DNA of 64,000 nucleotides from Thermovorax subterraneus (GTDB lineage Bacteria > Bacillota > Thermosediminibacteria > Thermosediminibacterales > Thermosediminibacteraceae), in NCBI GenBank assembly GCA_021608145.1, contig JAKIHM010000008.1, positions 1 through 64,000 of the forward strand. The letters run 5' to 3'. Within the stretch, counting starts at the first letter, position 1. Each line of letters opens with the position of its first letter. Below the pieces are notes generated by a model that worked only from the letters and a program-made list of their open reading frames with translations, ran no database searches and was not told the DNA's origin. The position numbers were made by a program, and so were the translations under genes. Below are positions 29,684 to 39,217 of the stretch, piece after piece.

Positions 29684-30403
29684 ATGGAAGGCATCCTGTC
29701 TTCCCTTGTGACTTTGGGTTTTTTATTTTTTAAAGAACTGCTTACATGGATGGGGTACATTACTAACAACAATACTTTTCCGCAACCGCTCGCTCCTGAA
29801 GAAGAAGAAAAATATCTCGAACTATATAAAAAAGGTGACGAAGAGGCTAAAAACATATTAATAGAACGGAATTTGAGACTAGTTGCCCACATAGTTAAAA
29901 AATTCGCTAATACTGGAGAAGATATGGATGACCTGATTTCTATAGGCACTATCGGGTTAATAAAAGCCATAAATACGTTTAATGAAACCAAGGGTAACCG
30001 ACTGGCCACTTACGCTGCACGATGCATAGAAAACGAAATTTTGATGAATCTTCGTTCGACAAAGAAAACGAAGGTTGAAGTGTCTTTGCAGGATCCCATA
30101 GGTGTCGACAAGGAAGGCAATGAAATTTCTCTGATGGACGTATTAGGCACCGATTCCGATGCTATAATAGATGAAATAACGAATAAATTTCAGCTGAAGA
30201 AACTCAGGGACAAAGTGGGAACGGTTCTGGAAGAACGCGAAAAAAGGGTAATAGAATTGAGGTACGGGTTATACGATGGTAAAGTAAGAACTCAGAGGGA
30301 AACAGCCAAGATATTGGGGATTTCTAGATCTTATGTATCTAGAATAGAAAAAAAAGCAATAAAGAAATTATTTTATGAGTTTTTTTCAGAAGGGTGCAGT
30401 TAA
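29684..30403 (+). CDS. sigK: RNA polymerase sigma-K factor precursor
   Basis: Late mother-cell sporulation sigma factor. The 239-residue protein is intact, not split by a skin-type element. Residues 1-24 form a hydrophobic pro-sequence ([16 protein letters not shown]) before [13 protein letters not shown], as in pro-sigma-K, which a membrane protease must remove. Region 2 ([26 protein letters not shown]) and region 4 ([20 protein letters not shown]) are clear. ATG 29684 follows AAGGAGG. SpoIVB, part of the activating signal, is coded at 55.4 kb; the processing protease SpoIVFB is not in the window. Confidence 0.95.
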   Translation: MEGILSSLVTLGFLFFKELLTWMGYITNNNTFPQPLAPEEEEKYLELYKKGDEEAKNILIERNLRLVAHIVKKFANTGEDMDDLISIGTIGLIKAINTFNETKGNRLATYAARCIENEILMNLRSTKKTKVEVSLQDPIGVDKEGNEISLMDVLGTDSDAIIDEITNKFQLKKLRDKVGTVLEEREKRVIELRYGLYDGKVRTQRETAKILGISRSYVSRIEKKAIKKLFYEFFSEGCS

Positions 30404-30418
30404 TGGGTTTCTTAAGTA

Positions 30419-30427
30419 TGATATAAT
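30419..30427 (+). promoter_or_regulatory. Extended -10 promoter before yqeG
   Basis: TGATATAAT is an extended -10 (TGn plus exact TATAAT at 30422-30427). No good -35 is seen. Confidence 0.55.
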
Positions 30428-30472
30428 TTATATGCACTTTTTTTATTTAAAAAAATTTCCACGGAGGCTTAT

Positions 30473-30985
30473 ATGTTGAACTTATTTTTGCCAGATTTTT
30501 ATGTTACGGACATCTTCGAAATAGATTTTGATTATTTGAAGAAAAACAATATAAAAGCTATTTTGGTTGATCTAGATAATACTCTAGTCCCTTGGAATTC
30601 AAGCGAAGTGAATGACAAACTTATAAAATGGATTGAAGAAGGCAAAGAAAAAGGGTTTAAATTTTGTATTGTTTCAAACAATTTAGCTCGTAGAATAATA
30701 GAGTTCTCGAAAAAATTGGGGATTCCCGCTGTAACAGGTGCCTTTAAACCGGGCAAAAAAATTTTTTTAAAAGGATTGGAAGTTACGGGAACTACGGCTA
30801 AAGAAACCGCTTTTGTAGGTGACCAGTTATTCACAGATGTTTTAGGGGCTAAAAGGATGGGAATGACGGTAATATTGGTAAAACCCATAAGTGAAAAAGA
30901 GTTTTTCTGGACAAGAATAATAAGGCGATTTGAGAAAAAGTTGATCGATTTTATGCAAAAAAGAGGTCTATTAACAAAATTTTAG
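30473..30985 (+). CDS. YqeG-family HAD phosphatase
   Basis: A 170-residue HAD-superfamily, class IIIA protein with motif I VDLDNTLVPW (near 32), motif II VSNN, a Lys in FKPGKK, and motif IV GDQLFTDVLGAKRMG (near 116). It belongs to the YqeG family found near the GTPase YqeH in many Firmicutes; that partner is not here. Substrate is unknown. ATG 30473 follows ACGGAGG. Confidence 0.9.
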   Translation: MLNLFLPDFYVTDIFEIDFDYLKKNNIKAILVDLDNTLVPWNSSEVNDKLIKWIEEGKEKGFKFCIVSNNLARRIIEFSKKLGIPAVTGAFKPGKKIFLKGLEVTGTTAKETAFVGDQLFTDVLGAKRMGMTVILVKPISEKEFFWTRIIRRFEKKLIDFMQKRGLLTKF

Positions 30986-31079
30986 GTGTTTTAGAGCAAT
31001 TTTTATGTGATTTTGGAGGAATTTGAAAAATAATGTTGAATATTTACCTATGTAGGAAAAATTTACTACAGGTGATACG

Positions 31080-32735
31080 GTGATAAAAAAAATTGGAGAA
31101 ATATTGCTGGAATGCAACATAATTTCTAAATATCAACTAGAAAATGCTTTGGATTTACAAAAAAAGAGTGGCAAAAAAATTGGCGAAATATTAGTTGAAC
31201 TCGGTTTAATAAAAGAAAAATTGCTAATGGAAGTTTTGGAATTTCAATTGGGAATACCCTATGTGGATTTAAATGCTTATGATATCGACCCGGAAATAAT
31301 AAAATTCTTACCAGAAAGTTTTGCAAGAAAGTACAACGCTTTCCCCCTAAAATATAAAGAAGGCGTGCTTACGTTAGCTTTAAGTGATCCTATAGACATT
31401 GTTGCAATAAATGCCTTAAGGGTTATAACTGGAAAAGAAATTCAAATAGCACTAGCGTCAAAATCCCAGATAGAGCGGGCAATAGAAATATTTTACTCGG
31501 CAAAAGATTCTATAAAAGAAGTTTTACAAAATATAGGTGTTCGACTCCAAGAGTCGTTCTCAGAGGATTTATACGATCAAGAAAATGCTCCAATAATAAA
31601 ATTGGTAAATACTGTGTTATTCAGGGCAATATCTGAAGGCGCAAGTGACATACATATAGAACCCCAGGGAAAAGAGATCAGAGTAAGGTATCGTATAGAC
31701 GGGGAGTTATTCGAAGTTATCAGATGGCCGAAAGAACTTCTCGATTCCGTAGTTACGAGAATTAAAATTATGGGTGGCATGGATATAGCTCAGAAAAGAA
31801 TTGCACAGGATGGACATTTTGATTTCCCTATTAACGATAACATATATGACATTAGGGTATCGACGATGCCAACAATTCACGGAGAAAAACTGGTCCTTAG
31901 AATATTCAATCATCAGCGGATGACACTGGATTTGAAATACTTGGGATTTGACAGCTATGAACTGGATTTGATATCGAAAATGCTCCAATTCCCGCACGGA
32001 ATGATACTCGTTACTGGACCGACCGGAAGTGGTAAAACGACGACTCTTTATTCCATGCTGAATCACATCAATAATTCATCAAAAAACATAGTTACGTTAG
32101 AAGATCCAGTAGAATACATAATTGACGGTATAAATCAATTACAAATAAATCCAAAAGCTGGAGTTACTTTTGCCCAGGCCCTTCGTTCAATTTTGAGACA
32201 GGATCCAAACGTCATAATGATAGGGGAAATAAGGGACAGGGAAACGGCGGAGATAGCGGTAAGAGCTGCGCTTACCGGACATTTGGTCCTTTCAACTCTA
32301 CATACAGGAGATGCGGTTGGGTCAATAACTAGATTGCTCGATATGGGCGTGGAGGCATCATTGGTAGCTTCCAGCTTAATAGGGGTAGTTTCACAGAGGT
32401 TGATAAGAAAAATATGTCCATACTGTAAGGAAGAATACCAACCGGACGTGCAAGACTTAATAGCATTAGGTTTGGATGTAAACCAAAAACTATTTCACGG
32501 GAAAGGCTGTAATCTGTGTAATAAGTCGGGGTTTAGCGGGAGAACTGTCATAGCAGAGATTCTTCTCCTTACTCAAAAGCATCGGGAACTAATCACTAGA
32601 GGAAATTTAACCGAGGAATTTACAAAAGTTTCTAAGCAGATGGATTTTAGGAGCATTCGAGAAACTGCAGTAAAAAAAGTTATTGAAGGGGTAACCACAC
32701 CGAGAGAAATAATCAAGGTTATTTTTTCTAATTAG
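31080..32735 (+). CDS. pilB: Type IV pilus assembly ATPase PilB/GspE
   Basis: Motor ATPase for pilus extension or secretion, 551 residues. It has an N-terminal GspE-N (MshEN-like) domain, Walker A GPTGSGKTT near 314, the Asp box/Walker B region IMIGEIRDRETAEIA, His box LVLSTLHTGDA, and the tetracysteine zinc site (CPYC near 445, CNLC near 478). GTG 31080 is the first in-frame start after the ribosome-binding site. It opens a run of pilus genes reaching 38 kb. No pilT retraction ATPase follows. Confidence 0.94.
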   Translation: MIKKIGEILLECNIISKYQLENALDLQKKSGKKIGEILVELGLIKEKLLMEVLEFQLGIPYVDLNAYDIDPEIIKFLPESFARKYNAFPLKYKEGVLTLALSDPIDIVAINALRVITGKEIQIALASKSQIERAIEIFYSAKDSIKEVLQNIGVRLQESFSEDLYDQENAPIIKLVNTVLFRAISEGASDIHIEPQGKEIRVRYRIDGELFEVIRWPKELLDSVVTRIKIMGGMDIAQKRIAQDGHFDFPINDNIYDIRVSTMPTIHGEKLVLRIFNHQRMTLDLKYLGFDSYELDLISKMLQFPHGMILVTGPTGSGKTTTLYSMLNHINNSSKNIVTLEDPVEYIIDGINQLQINPKAGVTFAQALRSILRQDPNVIMIGEIRDRETAEIAVRAALTGHLVLSTLHTGDAVGSITRLLDMGVEASLVASSLIGVVSQRLIRKICPYCKEEYQPDVQDLIALGLDVNQKLFHGKGCNLCNKSGFSGRTVIAEILLLTQKHRELITRGNLTEEFTKVSKQMDFRSIRETAVKKVIEGVTTPREIIKVIFSN

Positions 32736-32752
32736 AAGAGGTGTTCTTCCAA

Positions 32753-33958
32753 TTGGCTGTATATTACTATCGCGGTAAAAACTTGAAAGGGGAAATATTG
32801 CATGGAGTTTACGAAACGCAGAGTGAAACCGACATCGTTGAACTCTTGAGAAAAAATGGGTTCTATCCGGTCGCCATTAAAAAACATCCTTTCTATTCTT
32901 TTTTGTACTTTTTGGGAGAGATTTCTTTAAATAAAAAATATAATGAGCTTGCATTTTTTTGCCGTCAGATGTCCGGAATGCTTGAAGCGGGCATGCCCGT
33001 AATGGATTGTCTTGCGGTCTTATGTCAGCAAAGTTCCCATCCTGGCCTGGCGAGGACTTTAAAAAAAATGATGAGAGATTTAAATAGAGGTTTTACTTTG
33101 TCGGAAGCTTTCAAAAATCAACCGGGTATATTTCCGGATATACTCGTATATGCCGTGGAAACGGGGGAAATTTCGGGCAAGCTAGAAGACATCCTGAAAA
33201 AGTTGGCGGTGTATTTTGATACCATAGCGAAATACCAGCAGCGTTTTAAAACCTCCATGATTTATCCGACCATTTTGGGTCTTATAAGTATAGCCGTTTA
33301 CTATTTTTTATCAAGCACCTTAATACCATTGTATTCCAATATGTTTAAAGAAGCCGGAATTTACCTTCCTATGGCAACTCAAATTTTTATAGCTATTACT
33401 GTTAAATCAAAAGCACTTGCGATTATTCTGAGTTTAGTCGTTATATCGATATTAGTGATACACCAAAAGTACAGACAAAATTTAAAATTGGCTTACAAAG
33501 TCGACAAATTTTTACTTAACCTACCATTGCTAGGGCTTTTAATAAAAAACCACAACGCGGCTAATTTTTGCAGTATTCTCGGAATTTTATTGTCAAGCGG
33601 CATACCTTTGATAAAGGCTATGGAAATTGCTGAAAACCATACAAATAATTGTGTATTTAAATTGGAGTTGCAATTAGCTAGAGAAAATATAAAAAAAGGA
33701 GAAACATTGGCAAATTCCCTGAGAACTTCATCTTATCCCGTATTTATGTTGAAGATGTTGCAAACGGGTGCAGAATCGGGTAAACTAGATGAAATTTTGT
33801 TTAAGACCGCTGAATATTATGATAACGAAGTTAATGCTTTACAACAGAGGGTCTTAGCTTTGGCTGAACCGCTGGCAATTCTTATAATGTCAGTAATTAT
33901 AGGCTTTGCGGTAATCTCAGCGATTCTTCCTATGTTTCACATGTATACTATATTTTAG
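32753..33958 (+). CDS. pilC: Type IV pilus inner-membrane platform protein PilC/GspF
   Basis: A 401-residue platform protein with the duplicated GspF domain: FFCRQMSGMLEAGMPVMDCL in the first half, and NFCSILGILLSSGIPLIKAM in the second. Three membrane segments are visible (about 167-190, 215-235, 370-395). It contacts PilB and the assembling pilin. TTG 32753 is preferred because the AGAGGTG site overlaps the earlier in-frame GTG 32741. Confidence 0.92.
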   Translation: MAVYYYRGKNLKGEILHGVYETQSETDIVELLRKNGFYPVAIKKHPFYSFLYFLGEISLNKKYNELAFFCRQMSGMLEAGMPVMDCLAVLCQQSSHPGLARTLKKMMRDLNRGFTLSEAFKNQPGIFPDILVYAVETGEISGKLEDILKKLAVYFDTIAKYQQRFKTSMIYPTILGLISIAVYYFLSSTLIPLYSNMFKEAGIYLPMATQIFIAITVKSKALAIILSLVVISILVIHQKYRQNLKLAYKVDKFLLNLPLLGLLIKNHNAANFCSILGILLSSGIPLIKAMEIAENHTNNCVFKLELQLARENIKKGETLANSLRTSSYPVFMLKMLQTGAESGKLDEILFKTAEYYDNEVNALQQRVLALAEPLAILIMSVIIGFAVISAILPMFHMYTIF

Positions 33959-33974
33959 AAAGAGGGGATTTTTA

Positions 33975-34319
33975 TTGGCATATAAAAGAGAAAGAGGTTT
34001 TACGTTGCTTGAGCTGCTCATAGTCATAGCAATTATTGCTTTGGTTCTAGCAGTTGCTGTTCCTAGCGTATCAGGCTTGATAAATGAGTCTAAACAAAAA
34101 ATAGCTAAAACTAATGAAAGCATAATCAAAAATGCCCTTGAAATGTATTATACCACATACGAAAAATATCCAGTAGGCGATATAAATGACTTAAAAACAG
34201 CTTTAGTCCCGACTTACTTAAGTCGAGATAGCTGGGATAAGATGATAGGGAAGTTTGACATAAATTATAGTTCTTCAGACGGTGCCAGTTTCAATTTAAC
34301 AGTAAACCCCAAAAATTAA
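33975..34319 (+). CDS. Type IV pilin-like protein, probable major pilin
   Basis: A 114-residue prepilin. A short basic leader (MAYKRERG) precedes the cleavage motif G/FTLLELLIVIAIIALVLAV with Glu at mature position 5, typical of type II/IV pseudopilins. Its small, polar C-terminal domain ends KYPVGDINDL...YSSSDGASFN, as in PulG-like major pilins. TTG start at 33975. The first of four consecutive prepilin genes. Confidence 0.9.
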   Translation: MAYKRERGFTLLELLIVIAIIALVLAVAVPSVSGLINESKQKIAKTNESIIKNALEMYYTTYEKYPVGDINDLKTALVPTYLSRDSWDKMIGKFDINYSSSDGASFNLTVNPKN

Positions 34320-34343
34320 ATTCTATCTCTTGAGGTGACACAA

Positions 34344-34793
34344 TTGAGAATAAAGTTAGACTCCAAAGGCTTCACGTTGATAGAAACTATTACAGCAACA
34401 GCAATTTTCTGTGCTATTTATTTTTGTGTCGTTCCCAATATGAAGGATATTATGGAAAGTTTCAAACTGCAACTTGCAGCTCAAAAATTGTCCCAAGACA
34501 TAAGAACTATCCAACAACAGGCAATTGCCGAAGGCGAAAACTACAAAATCCTGTTTGACGTGTACAGGCGTGACAATTATCAAATACTTAAGGGCTTTAA
34601 ATCATCAAGAGTATTTTTGCCGAAAGGAATTTCCTTTTTATGGACGAATTTTCCTGATAATACATTGATATTTACTCCTTCTGGAGCACCACAGCAGGGG
34701 GGCACAGTATCTATGAAGAATCAAAAGAAAAGACTTTATATCATCATAAATGTGGCTACAGGAAGAGTGAGGATTAGTGAAACTTCCCCGTAA
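34344..34793 (+). CDS. Prepilin-type protein (GspH/FimT-like)
   Basis: A 149-residue prepilin with the cleavage motif KG/FTLIETITATAIF and a conserved Glu5. The beta-rich C-terminal region, with short repeats of ILKGFKSSRVFLPKGISFLW type, resembles minor pilins of the GspH/FimT kind. TTG 34344 follows TGAGGTG. It overlaps the next prepilin gene by 17 bp, so translation is probably coupled. Confidence 0.86.
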   Translation: MRIKLDSKGFTLIETITATAIFCAIYFCVVPNMKDIMESFKLQLAAQKLSQDIRTIQQQAIAEGENYKILFDVYRRDNYQILKGFKSSRVFLPKGISFLWTNFPDNTLIFTPSGAPQQGGTVSMKNQKKRLYIIINVATGRVRISETSP

Positions 34794-35160
34794 AAATAAT
34801 AGAGCGGACAAAGGTTTTACTTTACTTGAAATAGCGGTAGCCGTTGCAATTCTGGGGATTGTGGTTGCATCTTTAGTCGGTCTTTTTGTCCAGAGTCTTT
34901 TCGCGTCAAAATTTAGCAAGGAGGTTACTGCAGCTACATTGCTAGCCCAGGAGAAAATAGAAGAAATTAAAAGTTTGTCCTTTGAAGAACTTCAAAAAGA
35001 TGAAGGACTTACAGAAGAAACTGTGGAAGTGAGCGGGATAGAATTTATTCTTTGCCAAAAAATTGAAAAAGTTAACGATGTTTTGATGAAAATTAGCGTG
35101 GAGGTGAGAACAAAAAATAACAATGGACTTAGAATCGTCACGTATCGCGGGAAATTTTAG
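34777..35160 (+). CDS. Prepilin-type protein (GspI-like minor pilin)
   Basis: A 127-residue prepilin with a 13-residue basic leader and the motif KG/FTLLEIAVAVAILGIVVASL. The layout and length match GspI/PilV-like minor pilins, which help start pilus assembly. GTG 34777 lies inside the previous gene; its end overlaps the next prepilin by 38 bp. Confidence 0.86.
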   Translation: MKLPRKNNRADKGFTLLEIAVAVAILGIVVASLVGLFVQSLFASKFSKEVTAATLLAQEKIEEIKSLSFEELQKDEGLTEETVEVSGIEFILCQKIEKVNDVLMKISVEVRTKNNNGLRIVTYRGKF

Positions 35161-35611
35161 AAACGAAAAAGGAATGACCCTTATCGAACTGATACTATCA
35201 GCAGCAATATTGTCCCTTTTATTAGTTGCATTGTATACATTCCTTGTGACAGGAATGAAAATATATAATCAAAGTTGGGAAGATTTGTCGAACCTGCAAA
35301 ATGCTCGCTATGCAATGAATAGACTTTCAATTGCGATATCGCAGGCAAGAGATGTCAAGGTTGTATCAAATAGCAAAATAGAAGTAACGTTGGCAGACTG
35401 CTCCAAAGTTTATTATTACTTGGAATACGGAACGCTGTACCGGGAAAAAAACGGTGGGAAAAATCCAGTAGCGGAACTTTCCTTCCTTGAATTCCGACAG
35501 AATTCAGATTCCAAAGTTGTGAAAATTGTACTAAAAGCTGGTAAAGAAAGAGACATTACTTTCAAAACATCCGTAACCCCTTTCGGGGCTTTAATTAGAG
35601 GACAGCCTTGA
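35123..35611 (+). CDS. Prepilin-type protein (GspJ/PilW-like minor pilin)
   Basis: A 162-residue prepilin whose cleavage motif is KG/MTLIELILSAAILSLLLVAL, with Met instead of Phe at mature position 1. The C-terminal part with GTLYREKNGG and late beta strands resembles GspJ/PilW. ATG 35123 is inside the previous gene. With the two preceding genes it would form an H-I-J minor pilin set that caps the pilus. Confidence 0.86.
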   Translation: MDLESSRIAGNFRNEKGMTLIELILSAAILSLLLVALYTFLVTGMKIYNQSWEDLSNLQNARYAMNRLSIAISQARDVKVVSNSKIEVTLADCSKVYYYLEYGTLYREKNGGKNPVAELSFLEFRQNSDSKVVKIVLKAGKERDITFKTSVTPFGALIRGQP

Positions 35612-35632
35612 ATCTCCGGAGGTGAGGAAAAA

Positions 35633-35905
35633 ATGGAGAAAAAGTTGTGGCTAAAAAATTATATGGAAGACGTGGTATTTTCTCTTTTGGATGGACTGAT
35701 AAACGAAAAAGATGCGTGCAACTGCGAAAGATGTAGGTACGATATCGCGGCTATAGCATTAAACAATTTACCTCCTAAATACGTCGTAACAGAAAGCGGC
35801 GAAGTTTTTGCAAAAACGCAATTATTGAATCAGCAGTTTAAGACCAATGCAGTGGTCGAAATACTAAAAGCTATAGAGATTGTACGGAATAATCCGCACC
35901 ATTGA
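35633..35905 (+). CDS. ComFB-family late competence protein
   Basis: A 90-residue protein matching the ComFB family: LKNYMEDVVFSLLDGL at the N-terminus, a cysteine cluster CNCERCRYDIAAIALNNLPP (about 28-47), and KTNAVVEILKAIEIV at the C-terminus. ComFB proteins are zinc-containing, and recent work describes the family as cyclic-dinucleotide receptors. Its place inside the pilus operon suggests it controls pilus activity here, an inference. ATG 35633 after CGGAGGTGAG. Confidence 0.87.
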   Translation: MEKKLWLKNYMEDVVFSLLDGLINEKDACNCERCRYDIAAIALNNLPPKYVVTESGEVFAKTQLLNQQFKTNAVVEILKAIEIVRNNPHH

Positions 35906-35919
35906 TGAAAGGTGAAATT

Positions 35920-36921
35920 ATGTTAAAATTTTCGAGATATGCCGGAATTGATATGGGGAATAAAACTATAAAGATTGTTCAACTAGAAAAATATAAAAAT
36001 AAAATAAGAATAAAAAATATATTGTCTATTCCTAATCGTTCGCAGAATCCATTTTATTCAAAGGAAGCATTGAGCGAAAACCTGAATGCTGTGTTTGACC
36101 TTATAAAAGATCATCTAAGAAAACAGAAAATAACTATTGGCATTCCGAACGATAGAGTGCTTTATAAAAAAATAGAACTGCCCAAAATGAGACCTGGAGA
36201 ACTAAAACAAGCTATTTTGTGGGAGAAAAGGGAATTATTAGCACAATTGGAAGGAGAATATGTCGTAGACTATGAAGTGATAAAAACCCACGCCAATTCT
36301 TATGAAATTTTAATGGCCGCATCGTTAAAAGGTGAAGTAATTGAATACGTTAACACTGCCAGAAAATTTGGACTAGCTCTTGAAGCCATAGATATCTATC
36401 CGCTTTCAATTGCACGGGTATTTAAATCCTCGTTTCCAGAACATAATCTGGCAGTAGTCGACATTGGCGCTTCAAGGACTGAAATTACCCTTTTTGATTG
36501 CGACAAGGTAGATTTTACTTATTCAGTTCCTATAGGCGGCAATGCTATGACAAAATTAATAGCTAAATCCCTTTCACTCAATGAGTTCGATGCAGAATCA
36601 ATCAAAATAAATCCCGGAAATCATCAAAACGAAGTTAAAGAATGCCTTACCCCTCTAATTCATCATCTGACGCTTCAGATAATTAGATGCATAAAGTATT
36701 TTCAACGAAAAAAGGGTGAGGAAGTAAAAACCGCCGTTTTTACCGGTGGTGGGGGAAAGCTACTAGGGTTGAAAGACTACTTTTTCAATGAAACGCGAAT
36801 CGAAGTACTACTGGCCAATGAGATCGACTTTCCTTTTGAAATAGACCCAATTTTGAAAAGTGCTTTTGATAAGATGGAATTTTCGTGTGCTTTAGGTTAT
36901 GCCTTGAGAGGAGCATTCTAG
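35920..36921 (+). CDS. pilM: Type IV pilus biogenesis protein PilM
   Basis: A 333-residue actin-like cytoplasmic protein of the PilM family, with an N-terminal YAGIDMGNKTIKIVQL, the mid motif LAVVDIGASRTEITLF and a late TAVFTGGGGKLLGL. PilM binds the short N-terminus of PilN and joins the cytoplasmic motor to the membrane complex. ATG 35920 fits AAAGGTGA; the stop overlaps the pilN start. Confidence 0.9.
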   Translation: MLKFSRYAGIDMGNKTIKIVQLEKYKNKIRIKNILSIPNRSQNPFYSKEALSENLNAVFDLIKDHLRKQKITIGIPNDRVLYKKIELPKMRPGELKQAILWEKRELLAQLEGEYVVDYEVIKTHANSYEILMAASLKGEVIEYVNTARKFGLALEAIDIYPLSIARVFKSSFPEHNLAVVDIGASRTEITLFDCDKVDFTYSVPIGGNAMTKLIAKSLSLNEFDAESIKINPGNHQNEVKECLTPLIHHLTLQIIRCIKYFQRKKGEEVKTAVFTGGGGKLLGLKDYFFNETRIEVLLANEIDFPFEIDPILKSAFDKMEFSCALGYALRGAF

Positions 36922-37475
36922 TGCACAAATTGAATCTGATACCCGAAGAATACTTAAAAACTGGCAGGAAAAAACGAATAAAACTGTCATTTATCTTTTC
37001 GGGACTTGTTTTATTTATTTTTATGACGGTTAGTGTCTTAAGATATAATTCCTTGTTATCAGAGTTAAAAATTGAACTCGAAGAATTGAACAAGTCTATT
37101 TTCTTTTATCGTTCTTCTTTTGGTTCTGGAAAGGATGCAGAAAAACTCTATTTAGATTTACAGGAAAGAACGAAAATAATAAATGCACTATTGAAAGATA
37201 GAGTAGTAATGTCCGAGCACCTCCGAAAAATATTGGAAACGCCTCCTCCTGGTACGATTTTGACTTCTATCGATATAGATGACGACGGAAATGGCGTAAT
37301 AAAGGGGATTTCCCCCGAATATTCGTCTATTGCGTATGTAATTGAAAATCTTAAGAAAAACAACGATGTAATATCTAAAGCGCACCTTGGATTTATAGAA
37401 AAAGAATCAGAAAAAAATTTTTATACTTTCGAGATAATTTTCCACATCCGGGGGAATGATTTGATTGAGAGATAA
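36921..37475 (+). CDS. pilN: Type IV pilus biogenesis protein PilN
   Basis: A 184-residue protein that starts VHKLNLIPEEYL, the conserved N-terminal PilM-binding NLIP motif, then has a membrane helix (about 22-44), a coiled-coil and a ferredoxin-like periplasmic-type domain. GTG 36921 overlaps the pilM stop by 1 bp. The pilM-pilN-pilO order is standard. Confidence 0.88.
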   Translation: MHKLNLIPEEYLKTGRKKRIKLSFIFSGLVLFIFMTVSVLRYNSLLSELKIELEELNKSIFFYRSSFGSGKDAEKLYLDLQERTKIINALLKDRVVMSEHLRKILETPPPGTILTSIDIDDDGNGVIKGISPEYSSIAYVIENLKKNNDVISKAHLGFIEKESEKNFYTFEIIFHIRGNDLIER

Positions 37476-38001
37476 ACTAACTCGACGTGAAAAAATTTTA
37501 TTGTCTTTATTTTTTATAACCTGTACTTTTATTGCTTTTTACAAAATCGGCTCCGGATGGATAGAAAAGTACCTCCTTACAAAAGCCGAAGTTCAACAGA
37601 AAAGGGCAGTTCTTTCACTATTGCAGGGGATTTACAGCAACAAAGATAGCATAGATGAAGTGATTAAAACTAGTTTGGTGGAACTCCCTTCGGATGATGA
37701 AATATCTACCTACATTGTTAAGGTAGAAAGCTGGGCTAGGAATGAAAATATTAGCCTTCTTAGCATAAAACCTGGAGAAATTGTGGAGAATGGTAAAAGT
37801 AAGGTAAAAGTTATTCCCGTTGAAATCACATTGGAAGGCAAAAGAGATTCTTTTATAAGATTTTTAAACTACATGGAAAGTTTTGAAAGAATAAGTCAGG
37901 TAAGTCGAGTAACAATGGAGTATACGGGTAAAGCTGACTTATGGAAAAGTACATTGACAGTAAATCTTTTTTATTATCCAATGCCGGATGTAACTTATTA
38001 A
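37465..38001 (+). CDS. pilO: PilO-like type IV pilus protein
   Basis: A 178-residue protein with an N-terminal membrane helix (about 9-27), a coiled-coil (about 34-55) and a ferredoxin-like domain, matching PilO. It overlaps pilN by 11 bp. TTG 37465. The sequence similarity of PilO proteins is low, so the call rests mainly on architecture and gene order. Confidence 0.8.
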   Translation: MRDKLTRREKILLSLFFITCTFIAFYKIGSGWIEKYLLTKAEVQQKRAVLSLLQGIYSNKDSIDEVIKTSLVELPSDDEISTYIVKVESWARNENISLLSIKPGEIVENGKSKVKVIPVEITLEGKRDSFIRFLNYMESFERISQVSRVTMEYTGKADLWKSTLTVNLFYYPMPDVTY

Positions 38002-38027
38002 AAAAATGGCATCTTCAAAAGTACCTA

Positions 38028-38057
38028 TTCAAATAGTGGGAAATATGGTAATATAAT
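38028..38057 (+). promoter_or_regulatory. Promoter of the Xaa-Pro peptidase/efp unit
   Basis: TTCAAA (38028-38033), 18-bp spacer, exact TATAAT (38052-38057). Confidence 0.65.
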
Positions 38058-38107
38058 AGGAGATTTGTTGTGTATATTACGCAATGCAAAATTCAGGAGG
38101 TCGCACG

Positions 38108-39181
38108 ATGTATCGATCGAGAATCAGCAATTTACGTAAGAAGTTAGTAGATGAAGGTTTTGATGCGATGCTTATACTTAAACCCGAAAACCAATATTAT
38201 CTCTGTGGATTCGATGGGGAAGGTTTTCTTGTAATAGGTAAAGAACGCGATGTTGTTTTAACTGACTTTCGCTATGTTGAGGAAGCAAAAAGCAAAACAA
38301 CCGGTGTGGAAGTAATAGAACTAAAATCTGACATTACCCCTTATGAAAAACTTGCCCATGAATTGATGTCGATGGGGGTAAAGAAGATTGCTGTTGAAGG
38401 CCAATATCTGACATTAAAGTCTTATGAAGAAATGAAAAAAATTTTTAATGAAATCGATATCATAAGCACGGAAAATCTTGTAGAGGAATTGAGAACGGTA
38501 AAGGACGAAACAGAACTTGATTTTATAAAGCAAGCCCAATCAATTACCGATAAGGCTTTTTTACATATTTTAAGCTATATCCGCCCGGGTGTTTCAGAAA
38601 TTGACATAGCCATCGAAATCGAATACTTTGTGAAAAAAAGCGGAGCTGATGGACTTGCTTTTCCGACAATAGTAGCTTCAGGGCCGAGGAGTTCACTTCC
38701 TCACGCAAAACCCACTGCAAGAAAACTGAAAGAAGGAGATTTTCTAACGATAGATTTCGGTGCAAAATTAAATTACTACTGCTCTGATATGACTCGAACA
38801 GTTTTTTTAGGCAAGTTAGATAAAGAAAAGGAAAGAATATATAATATTGTCCTCGAGGCGCAAAAAAGGGCATTGGAATATATAAAAGCAGGAGTTTCGT
38901 GTAAAGAGGTGGACACAGTAGCAAGGGAGTTTATTGAAAAAAATGGATTTGGCAACAATTTTGGACATAGTTTGGGCCATGGGGTGGGATTGGAGGTGCA
39001 TGAAAGTCCAAGGCTAAGTCAAAAAGGTGATGGTTGCCTTTTGCCGGGCGTGGTAGTTACTGTTGAACCTGGTATTTATTTAGAGGGTATTGGTGGGGTA
39101 AGAATTGAAGATTTGGTAATAGTCACTGATGATGGTTGCATAAATTTAACTCAATCGCCGAAGGACATAATTTGCCTATAA
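38108..39181 (+). CDS. Xaa-Pro aminopeptidase (M24 family)
   Basis: A 357-residue M24 metallopeptidase with a creatinase-type N-terminal domain and a pita-bread C-terminal domain. The dimetal ligands are all visible: Asp in TIDFGA and SDMTRTVF, His in GHSLGHGVGLEVHE, Glu in TVEPGIY and RIEDLV. Such enzymes remove an N-terminal residue before proline. It stands directly before efp, as in many Firmicutes. ATG 38108 after AGGAGG. Confidence 0.94.
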   Translation: MYRSRISNLRKKLVDEGFDAMLILKPENQYYLCGFDGEGFLVIGKERDVVLTDFRYVEEAKSKTTGVEVIELKSDITPYEKLAHELMSMGVKKIAVEGQYLTLKSYEEMKKIFNEIDIISTENLVEELRTVKDETELDFIKQAQSITDKAFLHILSYIRPGVSEIDIAIEIEYFVKKSGADGLAFPTIVASGPRSSLPHAKPTARKLKEGDFLTIDFGAKLNYYCSDMTRTVFLGKLDKEKERIYNIVLEAQKRALEYIKAGVSCKEVDTVAREFIEKNGFGNNFGHSLGHGVGLEVHESPRLSQKGDGCLLPGVVVTVEPGIYLEGIGGVRIEDLVIVTDDGCINLTQSPKDIICL

Positions 39182-39217
39182 CAAAACTATAAAATTTCAA
39201 AGAATGGAGGTAGAGTC

